From positions 6,123,962 to 6,187,961 of the forward strand of contig JAJEKV010000054.1 of NCBI GenBank assembly GCA_021234155.1: a stretch of DNA of 64,000 bases. The letters are read 5' to 3'. The first letter of the stretch is position 1. Each line of letters opens with the position of its first letter. A program made the translations under genes and the position numbers. Origin of the DNA: Isoetes taiwanensis. Taxonomy: Eukaryota; Streptophyta; Lycopodiopsida; Isoetales; Isoetaceae. This document shows positions 33,400-48,226 of this stretch, piece by piece. Under the pieces are notes generated by a model that saw nothing but the letters and a program-made list of their open reading frames with translations, did not search any database and was not told the origin of the DNA.

Positions 33400-36300
33400 T
33401 CTCAATTTCCTTCTTATAATTAGGGGATTGGCCATTTGTAGCTCTTCATTTCAGTGTGTGGATTTTGTTTCGAGCATTTTATTCAAGCGTAACTACTCCA
33501 TCTACTATTGGAGCAGGAGATGTTGCGATTGGATGGACATGAACTTGACGACTTGGTTAGGATGTCAAGGAGATCCGATAATTTTGGCTAAGAATTGAAT
33601 CCCGGTGGCATATATAGGGTCATGAGTCCTCTATCCTCCAAAACCATGGTTGCGTAATCCTCCTAATATATTCTTAGTAACCATTGGACAACAATAAAAA
33701 AAATTTTCTAATATAAAGTGTAAGCTCCAGTCAGATTTACAAACACAATATTAGATAATAGAGGAAATGACATGATACTACCTCTTAAGGGCAAAGCTCA
33801 TCACAAGAATGGGGTTGTCCTGAAAGCAAAAGAACTTTTTTGAGAAAGACTAAATGGTGGACTAGGAAGATATAAGAATGATCCAGTCTAAGCATTAGAG
33901 AATCCTCAATCTAGCAAAACACAAGTTCACGAATAGAAAGGAATTACAGAATAGAATAGGAGAGGATTTTAAGAAATCACCGAGGATTGAAAAATTATGC
34001 CAATTCAACCATACCTCAACACAAATAAATTAATTAGAGTATTAGAAGTATAATGGCCAGGAATAAGAATTGGACAAATCTTTGAAGCTGGGATCATTTT
34101 GGTCTCTACAGCTGGAACTAGAGCGGAAACGGCATCTGTTGTTAGTCACAAGTGTCAGAACTTGGTTACAAAAGTCCTAACGTTGGTCGATGACATCAGG
34201 CATTGCTGGCTTTGGTCGTTGTTGGCAATTTGCGAGCACATGTTTGCACTATTTTGTTGTCCAGATGTCCGCTTTTTCTTAAGGGATCGAGCCTCTTATA
34301 ATATAATAAAGATTTAATCTAGAAAAATTTGTATATTGAATATGCCATTTGCAAAGATGGGGCCAGGTACCACAAAAAACCCTTTTCATACACGCTTATC
34401 CATCCCTTTGCATGTATATACCCCAAAAAATATTTCTGCATATTCAAGACAGAAACTAGTAAACTTTTATATGTTTCTCTGCCCATAGTTAACTTTTTTA
34501 ATATATTTATGTACATCTTCTATACCCCTTCATATATTTTTTGTGTAACTAAGCCAATACATATTTTTTTTTTATGTACATATATATACACAAAGGTTAA
34601 TAAAAAATCCCTAAAAGTATTTGTCGGTGTTAACCACGCACTACAATGTGCAAACCTCCTTGGCCCTCTTGCCATAATTTTTTTTGCCCTAAAAAGATCA
34701 AAGATGAAGGGTGTTTGAGAGCGCCTTGGTTCATGATGAAAGAAAGGGCTATCAATAAGGTAAAATTCAGTGTATGAATGGCCAGAAGAGAACCTCCTTC
34801 AAAGAAATCATTGCTCACACAGGAGGTACTCCATCCCACAAGTGCTCAGTCTACCGCACAATTCCATGGTCAAGGGCAAGCTACTTTCAGTGCCCCGATA
34901 GATTTACCTTCTTTCTTTTTTGGTCCGCAGTAGCCTCTTGGGATCGGCACAAGCAGGTCTAGTACGTTTACCTTCCAAGACTGGGAGGATCTGCAAAGTG
35001 ATCTAGACCTACAAGTTTGATGTTTCCTGCTCACACTCAGGTACAATTATTCTGATGGAGAAATGACTACCACATCTACGATCGTATCTGTTATGAGATG
35101 GTCACATTTGTTACAGGCCTTGGCTCTAGAATCCTGATGGCCAATGTGGGGAACAAGTGATGCTTCTGGTGATAGACATCAAAGTCGAGTTACAACCACA
35201 AATGTAAGCATAGCGCTGAGGTGGGAGGGCGACCTTGAAAAAATGAACATACATCTTTACAATCCATGGCGCATCAAGAGCCGCAACATCAAGCTAGCTT
35301 AACAAGAGCCAACCGCCTTCAATATCTACTGCTACTAGGACCCTGAATGTGCATATTATAGTAGGACCCTGAATGTGCATATTATTGGGGTCGTATAGGC
35401 AGAGGTTAATGTCCATTCAAATATGGATGAGGTTTTGCATTCTGCACGGGCGTCATGCACATGAAGTTCAGTGGAGTTGTCTCTGCTACGCTTGTTGAAA
35501 AGGTTAAATATCTACCTACCTACCTACCTACCTATCTATCTTTAATCAAATTATCAAGCTCGATTAACCGAGCATAATATTATTTTTGCCAGAATCAAAA
35601 TTAAAGAAATGTTACCTGAAGTAGTTAAATCCTTTGGAACTTTGAACTTCATCCACAAATTTTCCTATGGAACTTACCCTCCAACATAAATCTATCGTCA
35701 TGCCACCCATCTTAGGTTGAGCTATATTACTCAAATCACCAATTTCTAATAAAATCACAATCTCATATCATAGAATTTTATGAACACGTGAGAACCAATA
35801 CAATCGTATCCAATATGCAAGAGTGCCTTATTTTATTTTAATCCTATAAAGCGTCAACATAACCTAGCAGGCCTTCTAGTTATAACTTAGAACCTTAACT
35901 TCTATGGGTTGTCTCAAGGAGATACATTAATTCTAAAAAAGCTCATTTCTAAACCACAACCATTAACCCTCGAATTTTAGGGGCTTTCCACACGACAATC
36001 TTATTTTATGACTGCCTTATTGTGATAAGACAAACATTGTAAGCTCCGTGACGTGTCTTAAGAAAACACTTTCACACCGCTTTTAAAATACGTCATGCCT
36101 CATAGAATAGAATAGGACATGTCTTATATTTCATATTTTCACACTATGTTTTGTGGAAAATAAGTGAGTGAGAAACTCGCTTTTGACAAAAGAAAAATCT
36201 GTTATGAAGATTTAAAGGATTGTGGATTATCAAACCGCTTCTCAAATCAATTATCTTCAAGGTTTAACCACAGTTTTTTTGAATCGATCCTTTTAAAGGG

Positions 36301-37110
36301 TATAATCGCAGTACTTTTTGCACTGGAATTTTTCAATCTATTCTACCTGCACTATAAGTTTTAACCTACAGATCATGCCGAACAATCCAAAGCAAACGCT
36401 TTATATATGTATTAGACATGCAAACCCAAATCCGGAACTGCAGACCCAGAACTGTGTAGGAGTTGCGCAGACAAAAAAATCCCACCATAGCACAAAAAAT
36501 AGCCAGAAAATGTTGGACTGGACTTGCTTTTGCTTCATTACGTACCAACAAAGAATAAGAATCTGCTCCCTACAGAGAGAATTTTCGTAACAAATTACTA
36601 TGAAAAATCTGAAACAACAAAATTGTGAAGAAATCTCCACATTTCTTGAAGTCTTGACTCCCTTTTAAAGCTCTATGTTATCCATTGAAGCACGACAATT
36701 TTAGGACTGCGCTTGAAATCTGGTTAGCAAGGGTTGTGATTGGGCATAACTTGTTGTCTTTATTTTGTGGCAGGGGTTTCCCCTGGAAGAAAAAGAGATG
36801 AAGAGACGCCATAGTTGTACGGACACTAAATAACACACGTCCAATTTAGGCTCATGTAAAACCCATTTTTACTTATTTGTTGTGTTGGACCAATGAAACA
36901 CCTTAAAAGATAAGACACTAGTATCGTGTGAAAAGCCCTTTAGTTCATTTGATAAGCATATTTATAACTCCAAATTTAAAACAATTTTTTGTAGGTCAAA
37001 ATGATTTTCAAGGCTTAAAAGGGTTTGTTTTTTTCTAACATTAGCTTAGGTAGTTCAATAATGTTTGCCCGATCATTTTGCGTAGTTTTATAACATAAGA
37101 TTGTTAGTGG
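33400..37110. other. AT-rich spacer
   Basis: No recognised gene. A tandem pair of TAGGACCCTGAATGTGCAT lies at about 35335-35385. A tetranucleotide run (CTAC/CTAT) lies at about 35511-35541. The stretch 34774-35500 has short frames without recognisable motifs. Confidence 0.5.
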
Positions 37111-37129
37111 TTTTTTAATGTATTCGTAG

Positions 37130-39540
37130 GGAAAAGAGTAGAATGCTGACGGTGGCAGTTGAGTTAGGGCAGAAAGCGTATTCTGGTGTTAGGGGATGGT
37201 TTGATTTTGGATAAGAGCCGGCGCGGGTGTTGCACGTGGTAGCCGAAAGTAGCGGTTGGCCAATCGGCCCCGCTGCGTGATGGCGCAGGTGAGGCCGATG
37301 TTGATCCGGCCGATCCGCAAATTGGCCGCTTGTTTGGAAGTGGTTGGGTTGTTTTGGGCGGCTTGTAGACCAAATAAGTATCGTGTGAGACAAGCTTGTT
37401 CTTGTTTTATTTCTTTTTGTTATGTCACCGAGGAGAGCAGCTCTGAGGCCTAGGGGTGCATCGTGAGTCCATCGTCCTCCTGCTTGCCCTACGCTCAGCT
37501 TTTTAGGGGCCCGCTAGCTCCATCCATGCCGCCGTAGGACGAATTCCGCACATTCTCGCACCGCCATGCCGTAATACCGGCAGCCTCGCCAAACCCCCCC
37601 CCGCCATGCCCAATTCATCCTCTTCCGGGTGCAATTGATGTGTCCGTGACATTAGGATTGTCGTGGGAGGATGTTCCACCGAAGTTTCTATGAAGCTTTG
37701 TGTTGTTTCGTGATAGAAATTGCATAGTGTGCAGCTTGCATTGAAAGAGGATCATCGCCAGATCACCAGATGTTCGGGAGCGCCCTTAGAGGACGCTTTA
37801 ACTCTCCCAAAGCCATGAACGAAGCAATTAAAAGGATTTTAATTGGCCATCCAAGCTCGCAGAAGCGTGGTCCCGTGTGCAAGGCATTAAAAACACCAGC
37901 TCCATTGCTTCGAGGGGATGGTCTACATCGCATGAAAGACATTGGCAAGGTACATTACATGTGCCATCCGTGATAACGCCAATGAGGCAATGATTCAAAG
38001 AAGGTAAGGATCTCAGATTCAAGGCATACTGGAGACACAAAGGGGCTTTGTGTGCTTGATAACCGAACATCTTGAACAAGGTCGTTTCACGCTTTTATCA
38101 TGGTGGTCGCCGTGCACACACCAAGCTTGATTTTACCTTGACCAATGATCGAGAGCCAGAAGTTCACTTTGTCCAATAGCTTGGTTGATCCCTTCTAACA
38201 CCGCCATGTGAATGAGCATAGAATTCGTACGCCTCGAGAGTTCTCCAAATCCTCGCCCGCCCATGCCTTCGATATTAGAACGATCTTGTATGGGTTGTCT
38301 ACCGGGTATGTGCCGCTGGAGAGGAATGGCCCAGAAGGCGTAGATATTGGGATGATTCCATCCCCTCACCGATGAAGCCGATTTGGAGAACTTCACCGAA
38401 GTTGTGTGATCCCACGCTCACCCGTAGATTGAGATACCCGAAGAGGGTGCCGATTACATTCCATTCATACGGGCGACCATACGCTGGCCGCTCGCTATTA
38501 GCTCGTAGTCGCTATCACATTGTACGCTTGTCTTTACTTATTTCTTTTGTTCTTGCGTGTTAGACATGGAAGTTGATGCTAATGGTCGATGGGGGTCCCC
38601 GAGGTCGTGGTGCACATAGATCCATCGCTGATTAGCTCCCTGTCGATGCCTCACCGACAAACCGGATTTATCCACCGAATTAGAAGAAACATTCCTCAGG
38701 CCAAGAATTCATCAACCGCTTGGTTCAAGTTGAGCCGAGATGGGGCCAGATGGCGCCTCCATGCGGATCCTTAAGGGCCACCGCTGGTTTTACATGGCAA
38801 TTGATCGGCAAGCCATGAATAGTGTGGCATGGGAGCGACCGGAGCGCGACTTCTGAGTCGCATACCCCGCGTCAAGATATGAGTCTTGCTGTGGCCCTCT
38901 TATCACGTGAGATAAGGGCTACCGGATAATGTGATAAGGCAAAAATCGATCCGGGGAACCGCTGGAATTGAAGTTTGCTAGTGTTTTGTGTTTGGTTGGT
39001 GCCGGTATATCCTTTGTTGTTGATGGAGTTTATGTACGTGTGTTGTCTTGTTGGTGGAGTAGATGTGTGTTCACTTGTTGTTGATGGTCACCTTGTTGGG
39101 ACAAAGGGCGCTTTGCGCCGCAACAAGTGTTTTCGCGCTATAAGCCGCTTCATGCTTCTTGCTCACTTCCGCTATAAGCATATCGTGAATGCTCTTGTTA
39201 TGATGAAGTAATGGCGGTTTTGTGCTAACAAATGCCGGTTGTGTATTGTCGAATGTTCTTGTTTTCATGAATGAATGACTCGTTTCAGAACAAGTGTTTC
39301 TATTAGAAGTGTAGTTTTCTCACGATGCTTCATGTTGATGTTTTTCTTTATAGGCATTTGGTGTTTTATGCTCACGCTTATAGAAAAGGTGGATAGCAAA
39401 GAGGTGCCGATCCGATCAAGCAGCCAGCCTGTGAGGTGGTTTGATGTTGCCGGATGTGCTAGTGGGAGTCAGCCCTGTTGTTTATGTGTATCCGTTGCCC
39501 TTGGTTGTAATAGGTGTTTGTAATTTTTGTAATTTCCGTC
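37130..39540. other. Higher-GC block of unknown nature
   Basis: Clearly richer in G+C than the flanks. Many overlapping ORFs of 60-90 codons occur on both strands; none matches a family I know. A hairpin GGCCCTCTTATC...GATAAGGGC lies at about 38893-38920. The right end becomes T/G-rich. Possibly remains of non-coding repeats or retroelement UTRs. Confidence 0.3.
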
Positions 39541-40914
39541 CCTTCCAATAGCAAATCGGACTAAAGGATGGGAACGTTTCTGGACAACGGTTTCGAGGGA
39601 TTTTTGTGCCCCTATTTTATGGGGTCAATTTGACCCCCCTGATGGACTTTGCACATGCGGCTTGGATTTTCTCTAGGCATATTCTTCCGCAAGATGCCGC
39701 GGATCGAACGGCCTAAAACCATAATACACATGAAAAACCATAATACACCCCAAAAAACAAAGGACTACAATTTCACCAACAACATCAAAAGGCAACGATT
39801 TAGGGTAACAGATGTTTTTAGGGCATCAGGCAAATCGCAAGTGCTGCTATGGCATCCATTTTGATTTAACTTCAAGCCAAGACGGCTTCTGAGGTAGATA
39901 GATAGGTCCCATATGAGACCATGGTTGCAGAGTCGGATCAGCAATCAGAAATGACATATCAATTAGTCAGGTATATCTAGCTACGACAAATAATAAGTTG
40001 CCAGCACCAAAAGCTCAGTCATGCATCAATCAAAGTTACGGCTATAGCAGCATTGAAGCTGGATTTTCGTAACCTTTTTTTCTCTCTTTTTTTTTGGTGC
40101 TATGGCATAGTAAATCTTCAGTGATAAGATCAGTCGGTATGCACCAAATCACAAATTCTATTTTTAGATTTCCAGGCAAGGTTTGCAGAACAGCTTCAAC
40201 TCAGAAGGGAAAGCTTAACAAAAAGAAGCAAAACAGAAATCTTAATCTCTGTTTCACAAAATACTCTTGTGTTCAAGAACTCGGATTACCAACTCCTGCT
40301 ATATGCAAGTTATAGTAGATTAAACATTTTCAAGTACCATTAGTTCCCTTTTTAATAAACTATTAGTTTATTCTACCAAAGCTTCATGGATGCAAGCAGG
40401 ATAGACAAGTATGCATGTCAAGAGCATTTCTGGGAAAGTGCTTCTGAAATCCTGGTGTAACAGAATATTACGGTTAAATCCAGACCTATAAGTAACTTAA
40501 TGCCAAAAATTGATGAACATCTGAGATCCTTGGGTGTTTGCTATTGTTGCCATATAATACAATTTATGCATAGCAACCTCACAGACATTGCCTAACTGGA
40601 GCATTAACTGTGCTCAAATTCATATTGCTCTTATCATAAATCTCGGCAAACTTCATTGAGGGCTTATAAATCCACCAGTTACTTACCACAGAATGTCATG
40701 GCTGCACAGTGTACAACTATAGTGCACCCCACATAGCATAGCCAACACAACCTATGGCAACGGCCAAAAGTAAACAAACATAATTGATGCTGCTTCGATA
40801 ACAGCTTGTGCTTGGAGTAAGATCTACTCAGAAAGAATTATTTTGAAAAAAATTATAATTGATTTCTATACAGAAAACAGTGACAATTTACAATAAGCTC
40901 CAATGTGATGCTCC
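39540..40914. other. Spacer downstream of the YKT6-like gene
   Basis: No gene is seen. From about 40645 the sequence is duplicated at 45913 onward. Confidence 0.5.
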
Positions 40915-42964
40915 CTACAGGATTGTGCAGCACTGATTCGCCTTCTTTGCTTGTTTGTAGAAAACCTGAGGGAACTGCTCCATGAGCATTTTGCAAAACT
41001 ATGGATAACATGTGCAAACACTTAATTGGCATTAAAAGAGGATACCTGCGATGCCATACTTAAGTCTGTGCTCTTCTCAACCAAAGAGTCCAGCTTTTCA
41101 CCACGTTCTAATACGTTTTCAATGGTCTTGTGCTGTTTCAACATTTTGATTGTTAGATGTATGAGCATTGCAAAAGCAAGATAATATTTATTGTGATAGA
41201 GCCTTCTTACTAGAATAATTTTGGTTTCGTCAAGATCCCTCTGAATCTTCAAAAGCTTATCAGCCTCTGTTGGATCCTGAGAAATTGGTTCATTAATTTA
41301 TTATCACTTGGCTTGACAACCAAAAAGGACATACTATCTCTAATCAGCGTATGCTCTAATGTTTCTGCCACAAATAAAACTCCACAAACTACCCACACCC
41401 TAAGTGATGAGAAGACAACAGCATATAAGAAGTCAAGGCATGTAAGTTATGTACCTGAAATTTACTAAGAGCCTCATCAATGTAGATCCAAGTACCACTG
41501 TTATCAGCCTGCACTGTTTGCCAAGTTTTACCAAACGTTCCTTCATATTCATCAAGTACCTGCAGTTTGCTAATATCTAATAAAGTAAGTTTCCAGTTGA
41601 TATAATTTTTCCTTTGTAATATACTTGTAGCCCACAAACACTTGTGCAACACTTCTGGTGATTATATGAAAGCTTCTTCAATAAAATTAGCACCTAACAC
41701 ATATGAGACGCTATGCAAAAACCTTGGCCTCACTTTTTTTTTTTATTGTTTTACCAGCAACTTTAATTTTTGGTTGCTTTTCTCAGCTTATAAAAACAAC
41801 TCAATTGTTCCAAGCGGGCATGCAAATACCGAATCCCGGAAGGATACAGGGAAATGAATAAAAAGCTAAAAATGCTGGTAGGAAGCCCTGGTCTTAATGA
41901 CCTTGGTTGTTTGGGGCATTTCATGACTTTGAGTAGATTTTAATTCTAAATTCAGCTTTGGGCAGTAAAAGATTGGCCCGATAACAAACGCCAGACAAAA
42001 CTATTCAGGGTATCAAACATCATGGAGTCAGCTGAGGACAGCTAGAGATACTGTTAGCAATCTCAAATTGAAACATTGACCCTGGTGAATAGTTGCTTTG
42101 AAACTGACTCCAGATTCATGATTAATGATCGGTTAGGCAAAACTGTATAATGTATCACCATGAGCGAAGGTATAGGTAGGCGTCTTTTGGAACACAACTC
42201 GGTGCATTCCTGCATACAACTCAAAAGTTGGCAGGACCAATGGAGTACCAAATTTTATCAAGAGACAAATGTGGAACATCTAAGAAGAGAGTTCGCTGCA
42301 TTGCCACCATGGGATCCAAAACTTATGTGGTCTTGATACAATTTAGTATTGTGCAAATTAGTATGCAAGGTCATTTTGGCCTCCTATTCTTAGATAATTT
42401 TCTCAGACACCTCCATGAAAACAAAAGCTTGAAAAAAAATGTGAAAGCAGTTGGTGCCACTTTTTCCAATCTAGATTAGTGGGCTCACAAGTAAAGTAAT
42501 CTTATGCATAAATAAATTTGTATGCTGGGTTTGCTCACACGTACCTTGTTTATTACAGAAAATGCACTCCGCAGAGGATAATGTCTGTCAGTAAAGGCAA
42601 GTCCACATAGACCACCCCTGTTGTAGCAGTGTACCATGTATTCTGGCCATTAAACAACCATCAGAACCAGACCAGAGATTTAAAACACGTTTCAATTGGC
42701 ACAGATTCAGTGCACATGTCAAAATTCCAGGACGAAGCAAATTTTATGCGAAGGATTCCAGATGCACTCACCATCCTGCTCCACAGACTGGCGCTGGGAG
42801 ATAGGAGTGCGCTTGGCAATTGTCCTTCCCACGAAAAAAATAAACTCCTTAGCAGGGCCTCTTTGAAAATACCCAAAATGGCTCACATCTGAGGCACTAG
42901 CAAGAAGGATCGGGTCCCCTGATGCTCTTGAGGTTGTAAGAACAAGCAGCGCCGTCAGTTTCAT
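40915..42964 (-). CDS. YKT6: YKT6-type R-SNARE (longin SNARE), six exons
   Basis: YKT6 is a lipid-anchored R-SNARE acting in ER-Golgi, vacuolar and endosomal fusion. Exons on the minus strand: 42964-42772, 42642-42545, 41559-41455, 41276-41211, 41132-41046 and 40965-40915, all with GT...AG introns. The joined frame is 199 codons, the usual plant length. Residues 1-125 form the longin domain ([36 protein letters not shown]). From about residue 135 is the SNARE helix ([34 protein letters not shown]) with the central Arg of an R-SNARE. The C-terminus is CCTIL, the palmitoylation/prenylation motif. No defects are seen. Confidence 0.95.
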
Positions 42965-42969
42965 GACGT

Positions 42970-45910
42970 GATCCGATCTCCTCCTTCTGTACACATGAAC
43001 GGTTGAGGTTTAGTTAAATTAACATTTAACATAACGGAATTTGTTAACAATCCCGTTCGCACGCAAAGCTGTTAAGGTATTTGTTTCAGAAATGCTTGGA
43101 ATTATGCCCTCCATTACTGCTCTCTGCCTACGAAAAAAGCACGAAAAGAAGATTGAATCTGCCACTTGTAACCCTGCCATATAATAAACTTTAAGCTATG
43201 TCTGTAACATTCAGTCAAAAGAATCACACTTCGACGCATCCATTTAACTTATTTATTTAACAAGTCGTAAATCGGGCACCCCAATGGCTTTGAAAATCGG
43301 AAATAAATGAAGAGAATATGTATCATATGAAAAGCTAAGGTTCCCATTGATCATACATTGCTAGGGTTGCAGACCTTCAACAAGAAAGAACTCTTTTTTG
43401 TGTTCATTCTGTCTATTTTCTCATCAATGGAGCTTCCGAAATCTTTCTTTGTCCAATTCCAGACGCATTGACCCTTCTATGTAGTGTTAATCTGCAGTAC
43501 ATCTCATTTCCTCATGGCTCCTCAGCTGATGACAAGTATTTGCGCTGCAACATAGATGCAAAGAAATTCCTCCTTTCCGAACTACACAAAATTTGCTAGA
43601 CAAAATAGAAGCAGCTGCAACCTCTCCTCATCAACTGGCTTCATTGTTCAAAATCTTTTACCATACCTCATCCCAACCATCTAAATGACTAGCTAAGGTA
43701 TCTGATTCCAAATTTGCATCCACAACCTCTTCAATGGATAGCATTTATATATTTGTTGCACAAGGTGGCATCAATTTGTCAGCATTTGTTCCTTGCGCCA
43801 AGAGATTAGGTTAACAGATAATTTTAAGAATGGGTCCGTGCTAGACACTGAACATGGACATGCAGAAGTAATAACCAAATCCAAGAGGAGCAGGTTGTCT
43901 TGATTTTTAAATCCAGTCAATGGTTCTCGTCACCACTTATTTCTGTAACAAGCACCTGTGAAAGCAAGCTGCTATGGCAGGCTAAGGTCTTCCTTTTCAT
44001 GACCAATGTGACTTGGTCTGTAACAGTACATGATGGTGCTCCACATAGTGGCATAGCCTATGAGGTCTAAATGCTTTGTTCAAAACCTAATCATTATGAT
44101 GTGGCCTGGAGATGCATAGCACTTTGGAGTATTTTTAATCCAGACCATCACCCTAAAATGAATGGCTTGGAGCTAAGGCAAGAGGCTAGCAAACTTTAAT
44201 TGGGACTACATGCTGAACACACTAAACGAAAGTACACATTTACTTGATCATAGCCCAAATATTTTCTATGATGTGGCAAGACTCAAAACTCCATAGCCAC
44301 AGGTGGCCTTTTTTTAAAAAAATCTAGGAGCTGAGTGTTTTCATCTAACATGTACCAGCTCGTGCAAAACATTACATGCAGATAATGTTGATCGAATGCT
44401 TCTAAGCAATTAATCAATTAACGGACGCTTTTGGATCCGATAACAGATGGTTTTGGTGTTGTATAAGCTTGGCTTTGGCATGGGCTACTGTCTAAAGTAT
44501 AAAGTGAAGAATTCAGGATATTCAGAAGGAATTTTCAGAGTGTTGCATGAGATAGCATGTTGGGTTATACCGACTACAACGCGCTAAAAGTATTGGCACA
44601 AGAAGACCAACTCCAGCCTTGAACATACCCTTAATCTAGCCTAATCTTGCAGACAAGTGCTTTTGACCAAGTGCTTTTAACCATGCTCGTGGTTCACAAT
44701 ATCTTCAAAAGAATGGTAGCAGGGGTATGTACAATGCCTCTCCGAGGACCTCAACTACACAAGTCTCTCTTAACAGAATATGCCTAGTAGTGGATCAGCA
44801 AGGAAAGATGCTTGACATACAATGAACTGATTGTTCTAAGCCGTGGAACTATGAAGGAGTTTATAAACTGTTCTAGTTGACTAACTAGAAAATAGGTAGT
44901 GATGGACTGATATTGATCATAGGTGCTTTTATGAAATTGATTCTAGGTACAAGCTCAGGGTTAATTCTTTGTTGCAATGCAGTTAATCTTAAAACATTGG
45001 TACATGCATGAAGCATGATTCTAAAATTATGCATGGTTGGGCAAAGATATCATCTCAGTTTGTAAATAATCTCACATGGCATGTTTATGGAATTGAGACA
45101 TGACCATTGGAGAATAATCGAATATGTAATATGCTATATAGATGCAGTCTGAATTTTTAAGCCCAGTGTGGCAGGCGAAGGTCGCCTCTTCATGACATAT
45201 GTTGCTGGGTTTTTTTCTAGAAGATTTTTGTTTCAAAAAAAAGGATCTGAGAGAAGCAAGAAGAATTTCGATCCAAGAAAGATGCTCTGCGAGAAGCAAT
45301 GAGCATAAAGGTACAGAGAACAAAGATTCACAGAGAAAAAAAAAATGTAAACAAAAAAAAGAATGAGCATTTGCTGTACAGAGGGAATGCAAGAAGCCAA
45401 CAGAAAATGCAAGAAAAATTCATCTCAGAGACCATGGACGAACCTGCTGCTAGCGACCTCCCTGCTGCCGGCGACCTGTGCTCCAATAATTTCGGACACG
45501 AGTGCTTAAAAGTTTTAATAAATTGTTAAATTTTAACGTAACAAAATCGTATGTGAACGAGGATTAACCTGGTTAAAAATTGACCGCCGATTTTTAACAG
45601 AATTTTTTAACTGAACTAGTGTGAATCCGGTCATCTTAAAATTTTAACATTTACAAATGATGTGTAATGACCCTAATAACCATGTAAGCTGTTTTGTGTT
45701 ATTTGGACCTATTTGTCCATTTCTAAGGCAAAAGGATGACCAATTCTGCACTGTCATTAGGATAATATCTTTGGAGGCTAATCTTTTTGATCCGATGATT
45801 GAGAGTCAATTAATTGATTCATTCGACCGACCTATGTTATGATTGTGTAAGTTCCGTATTCCATTTCTCATTGCAACAGGTTCCACTCAAGTTCTTAATT
45901 TGTATTGTTT
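42970..45910. other. Spacer between the YKT6-like gene and its partial duplicate
   Basis: AT-rich. Contains the putative promoter of the YKT6-like gene just above 42964, but no clear TATA box. No other gene is seen. Confidence 0.5.
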
Positions 45911-47842
45911 GAGGGCAAACTTCATTGAGGACTTATAAATCCACCAGCTACTTACCACATAATGACATGGCTGCACAGTGTACAACTATAGTGCACCTCA
46001 GATAGCATAGCCAACACAACCTATGGCAACGACCAAAAGTGTAACAAACATAATTGATGCTGCTTCGATAACACCTTGTGCTTGGAGTAAGATCTACTCG
46101 GAAAGAATTATTTCGAAAAAAACTATAATTGATTTCTATACAGAAAACAGGGACAATTTACAATAAGCTCCAAATGTGATGCTCCCTCTGTGATTGTGCA
46201 AAGATTGATTCGCCTTCTTTGCTTGTTTGTAGAAAAACTCGAGGGAACTGCTCCATGAGCATTTTGCAAAACTATGGATAACATGTGTAAACACTTAATT
46301 GGCATTAAAAGAGGATACTTGTGATGCCATACTTAAGTTCGCGGCTCTTCTCAACCAAAGAGTCCACTTTTCACCACATTCTAATACGTTTTTCAATGGT
46401 CTTGTGCCGGTTCAACATTTTGATTGTTAGATGTGTGAGCCTTGCAAAAGCAAGATAATATTTATTGTGATAGAGCCTTCTTACTAGAATAATTTTGGTT
46501 TTGTCAAGATCCCTTTGAATCTTCAAAAGCTTATCAGTTCCTCTGTTGGATCCTGGGAAATTGGTTCATTAATTTATTATCACTTGGCTTGACAACCAAA
46601 AAGGCATACTATCTCTAATCAGATGCTCTAATGTTTTCGCCACAAATAAAACTCCACAAACTACCCACACCCTAAGTGATGAGAAGACAACAGCATATAA
46701 GAAGTCAAGGCACGTGGTAAGAGCCTCATCAATGTAGATCCAAGTACCATTGTTATCAGGCTGCACTGTTTGCTAAGCTTTACCAAACATTTCTTCATAT
46801 TCATCAAGCAGCTGCACTTTTATTTGTTATAAAAGACATCTAACATAGCCAAATCTAGATAAAACAACCAGTTAAGCACATTTTAGTTTCCAGTTGATAT
46901 GATTTTTCCTTTGTTATATACTTGTAGCCCACTAACACTTGTGCAACACTTCTGGTGATTATATGAAAGCTTCTTCAATAAAATTGTCACCCTAACACAT
47001 ATGAGACGTCGCGCAAAAATCTTGACCTCACTGTTTTTTTTAATGTTTTACCTGCAACTTTAATCTTTGGTTGCTTAAAATAACTCAATTGTTTCAAGCA
47101 GGCATGCAAGTAACGAATCTCGATAGGATATAGGGAGATGAATAAGGAGCTAAAAATGCTGGTAGGAAGCCCTAGGTTTAATGACCTTGTTGTTTGGGGC
47201 GTTTCATGACTTTGAGTAGATTTTAATCTTAAATTCAGCTTTGGGCAGTAAAAGATTGGCCCGAATAACCAACGCCTCAGACAAAACTATGCAGGGTATC
47301 AAACATCATGGACTTAGCTGAGGACAGCTAGAGACATTGTTAGCAATCTCAAATTGAAACATTAATCCTGGTGAATAGTTGCTTTGAAACTGACTCTAGA
47401 TTCATTATTAATGATAAGTTAGACAAAACTGTATAATATATCGCCATGAGCAAAGATATAGGTAGGCATCTTTTGGAACACAACTCGGTGCATTCCTGCA
47501 TACAACTCAAAAGTTGGCAGGACCAATGGAGCACCAAATTTCATCAAGAGACAGATGTGGAACATCTAAGAAGAGAGAGTTCGCTGCATTGCCACCATGG
47601 GTTCCAAAACTTATGGAATTTAGTATTGTGCACATTAGTATGCAAGGTCATTTTGGCCTCTTATTCTTAACAAATTTCTCAGACACCTCCATGAAAACAA
47701 AAGCTTGAAGAAAAATGTGAAAGCAGTTGGTGCCACCTTTTCCATTCTAGATTAGTGGGCTCACAAGTAAACTAATCTTATGCGTAAATAAATTTATATG
47801 CTGGGTTTGCTCAAACGAATCTTGTTTATTACGTAAAAACAG

Positions 47843-48105
47843 GTTATGTGACATTCTGTCGGCGCTTCCAATAGCGCCTCGTCACATGGCATTGATTCTA
47901 ATCCTGAATGTAAACTAAAAATTTATTGGCTGCTCTGTTTCTGTTGCGTTTCTCTGTGGACTTCTCCGGCAATGATCTTGGGGATTGATCTTGGTGTTCC
48001 CGCGAACAAGCCCGCTATTCTGGTGATTCTACAGTGATTTTACAGAGCAGGTAAGCAGGTAGATCATTTTAAAGAACTCTTTTTTGCCACAGAATGTCAC
48101 ATAAC
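47843..48105. mobile_element. MITE-like element with 17-bp terminal inverted repeats
   Basis: GTTATGTGACATTCTGT (47843-47859) is the exact reverse complement of 48089-48105. The 263-bp element has no coding capacity and is absent from the parental YKT6 copy, where flanking intron sequence is continuous. I see no clear target duplication. Confidence 0.75.
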
Positions 48106-48118
48106 ATATTTCCACGTT

Positions 48119-48226
48119 ACAAAAATGTCTGTTTACCAGACATTCTGGCATGTCAGCAATGCCTCCGCGCTAACGCGCGTCAGCATTGCTTCCACACCAG
48201 AATGTCTGGTAAACAGACATTCTTGT
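48119..48226. mobile_element. Foldback element of about 108 bp
   Basis: The ends are inverted repeats of 30 bp with one mismatch (48119-48148 and 48197-48226); the inner 25 bp are perfect. The interior itself pairs (AGCAATGC...GCATTGCT, GCGC...GCGC), so the whole unit can fold into one long hairpin. It lies next to the 263-bp MITE, and both carry ACATTCTG near their ends. It is absent from the parental intron. Confidence 0.75.
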
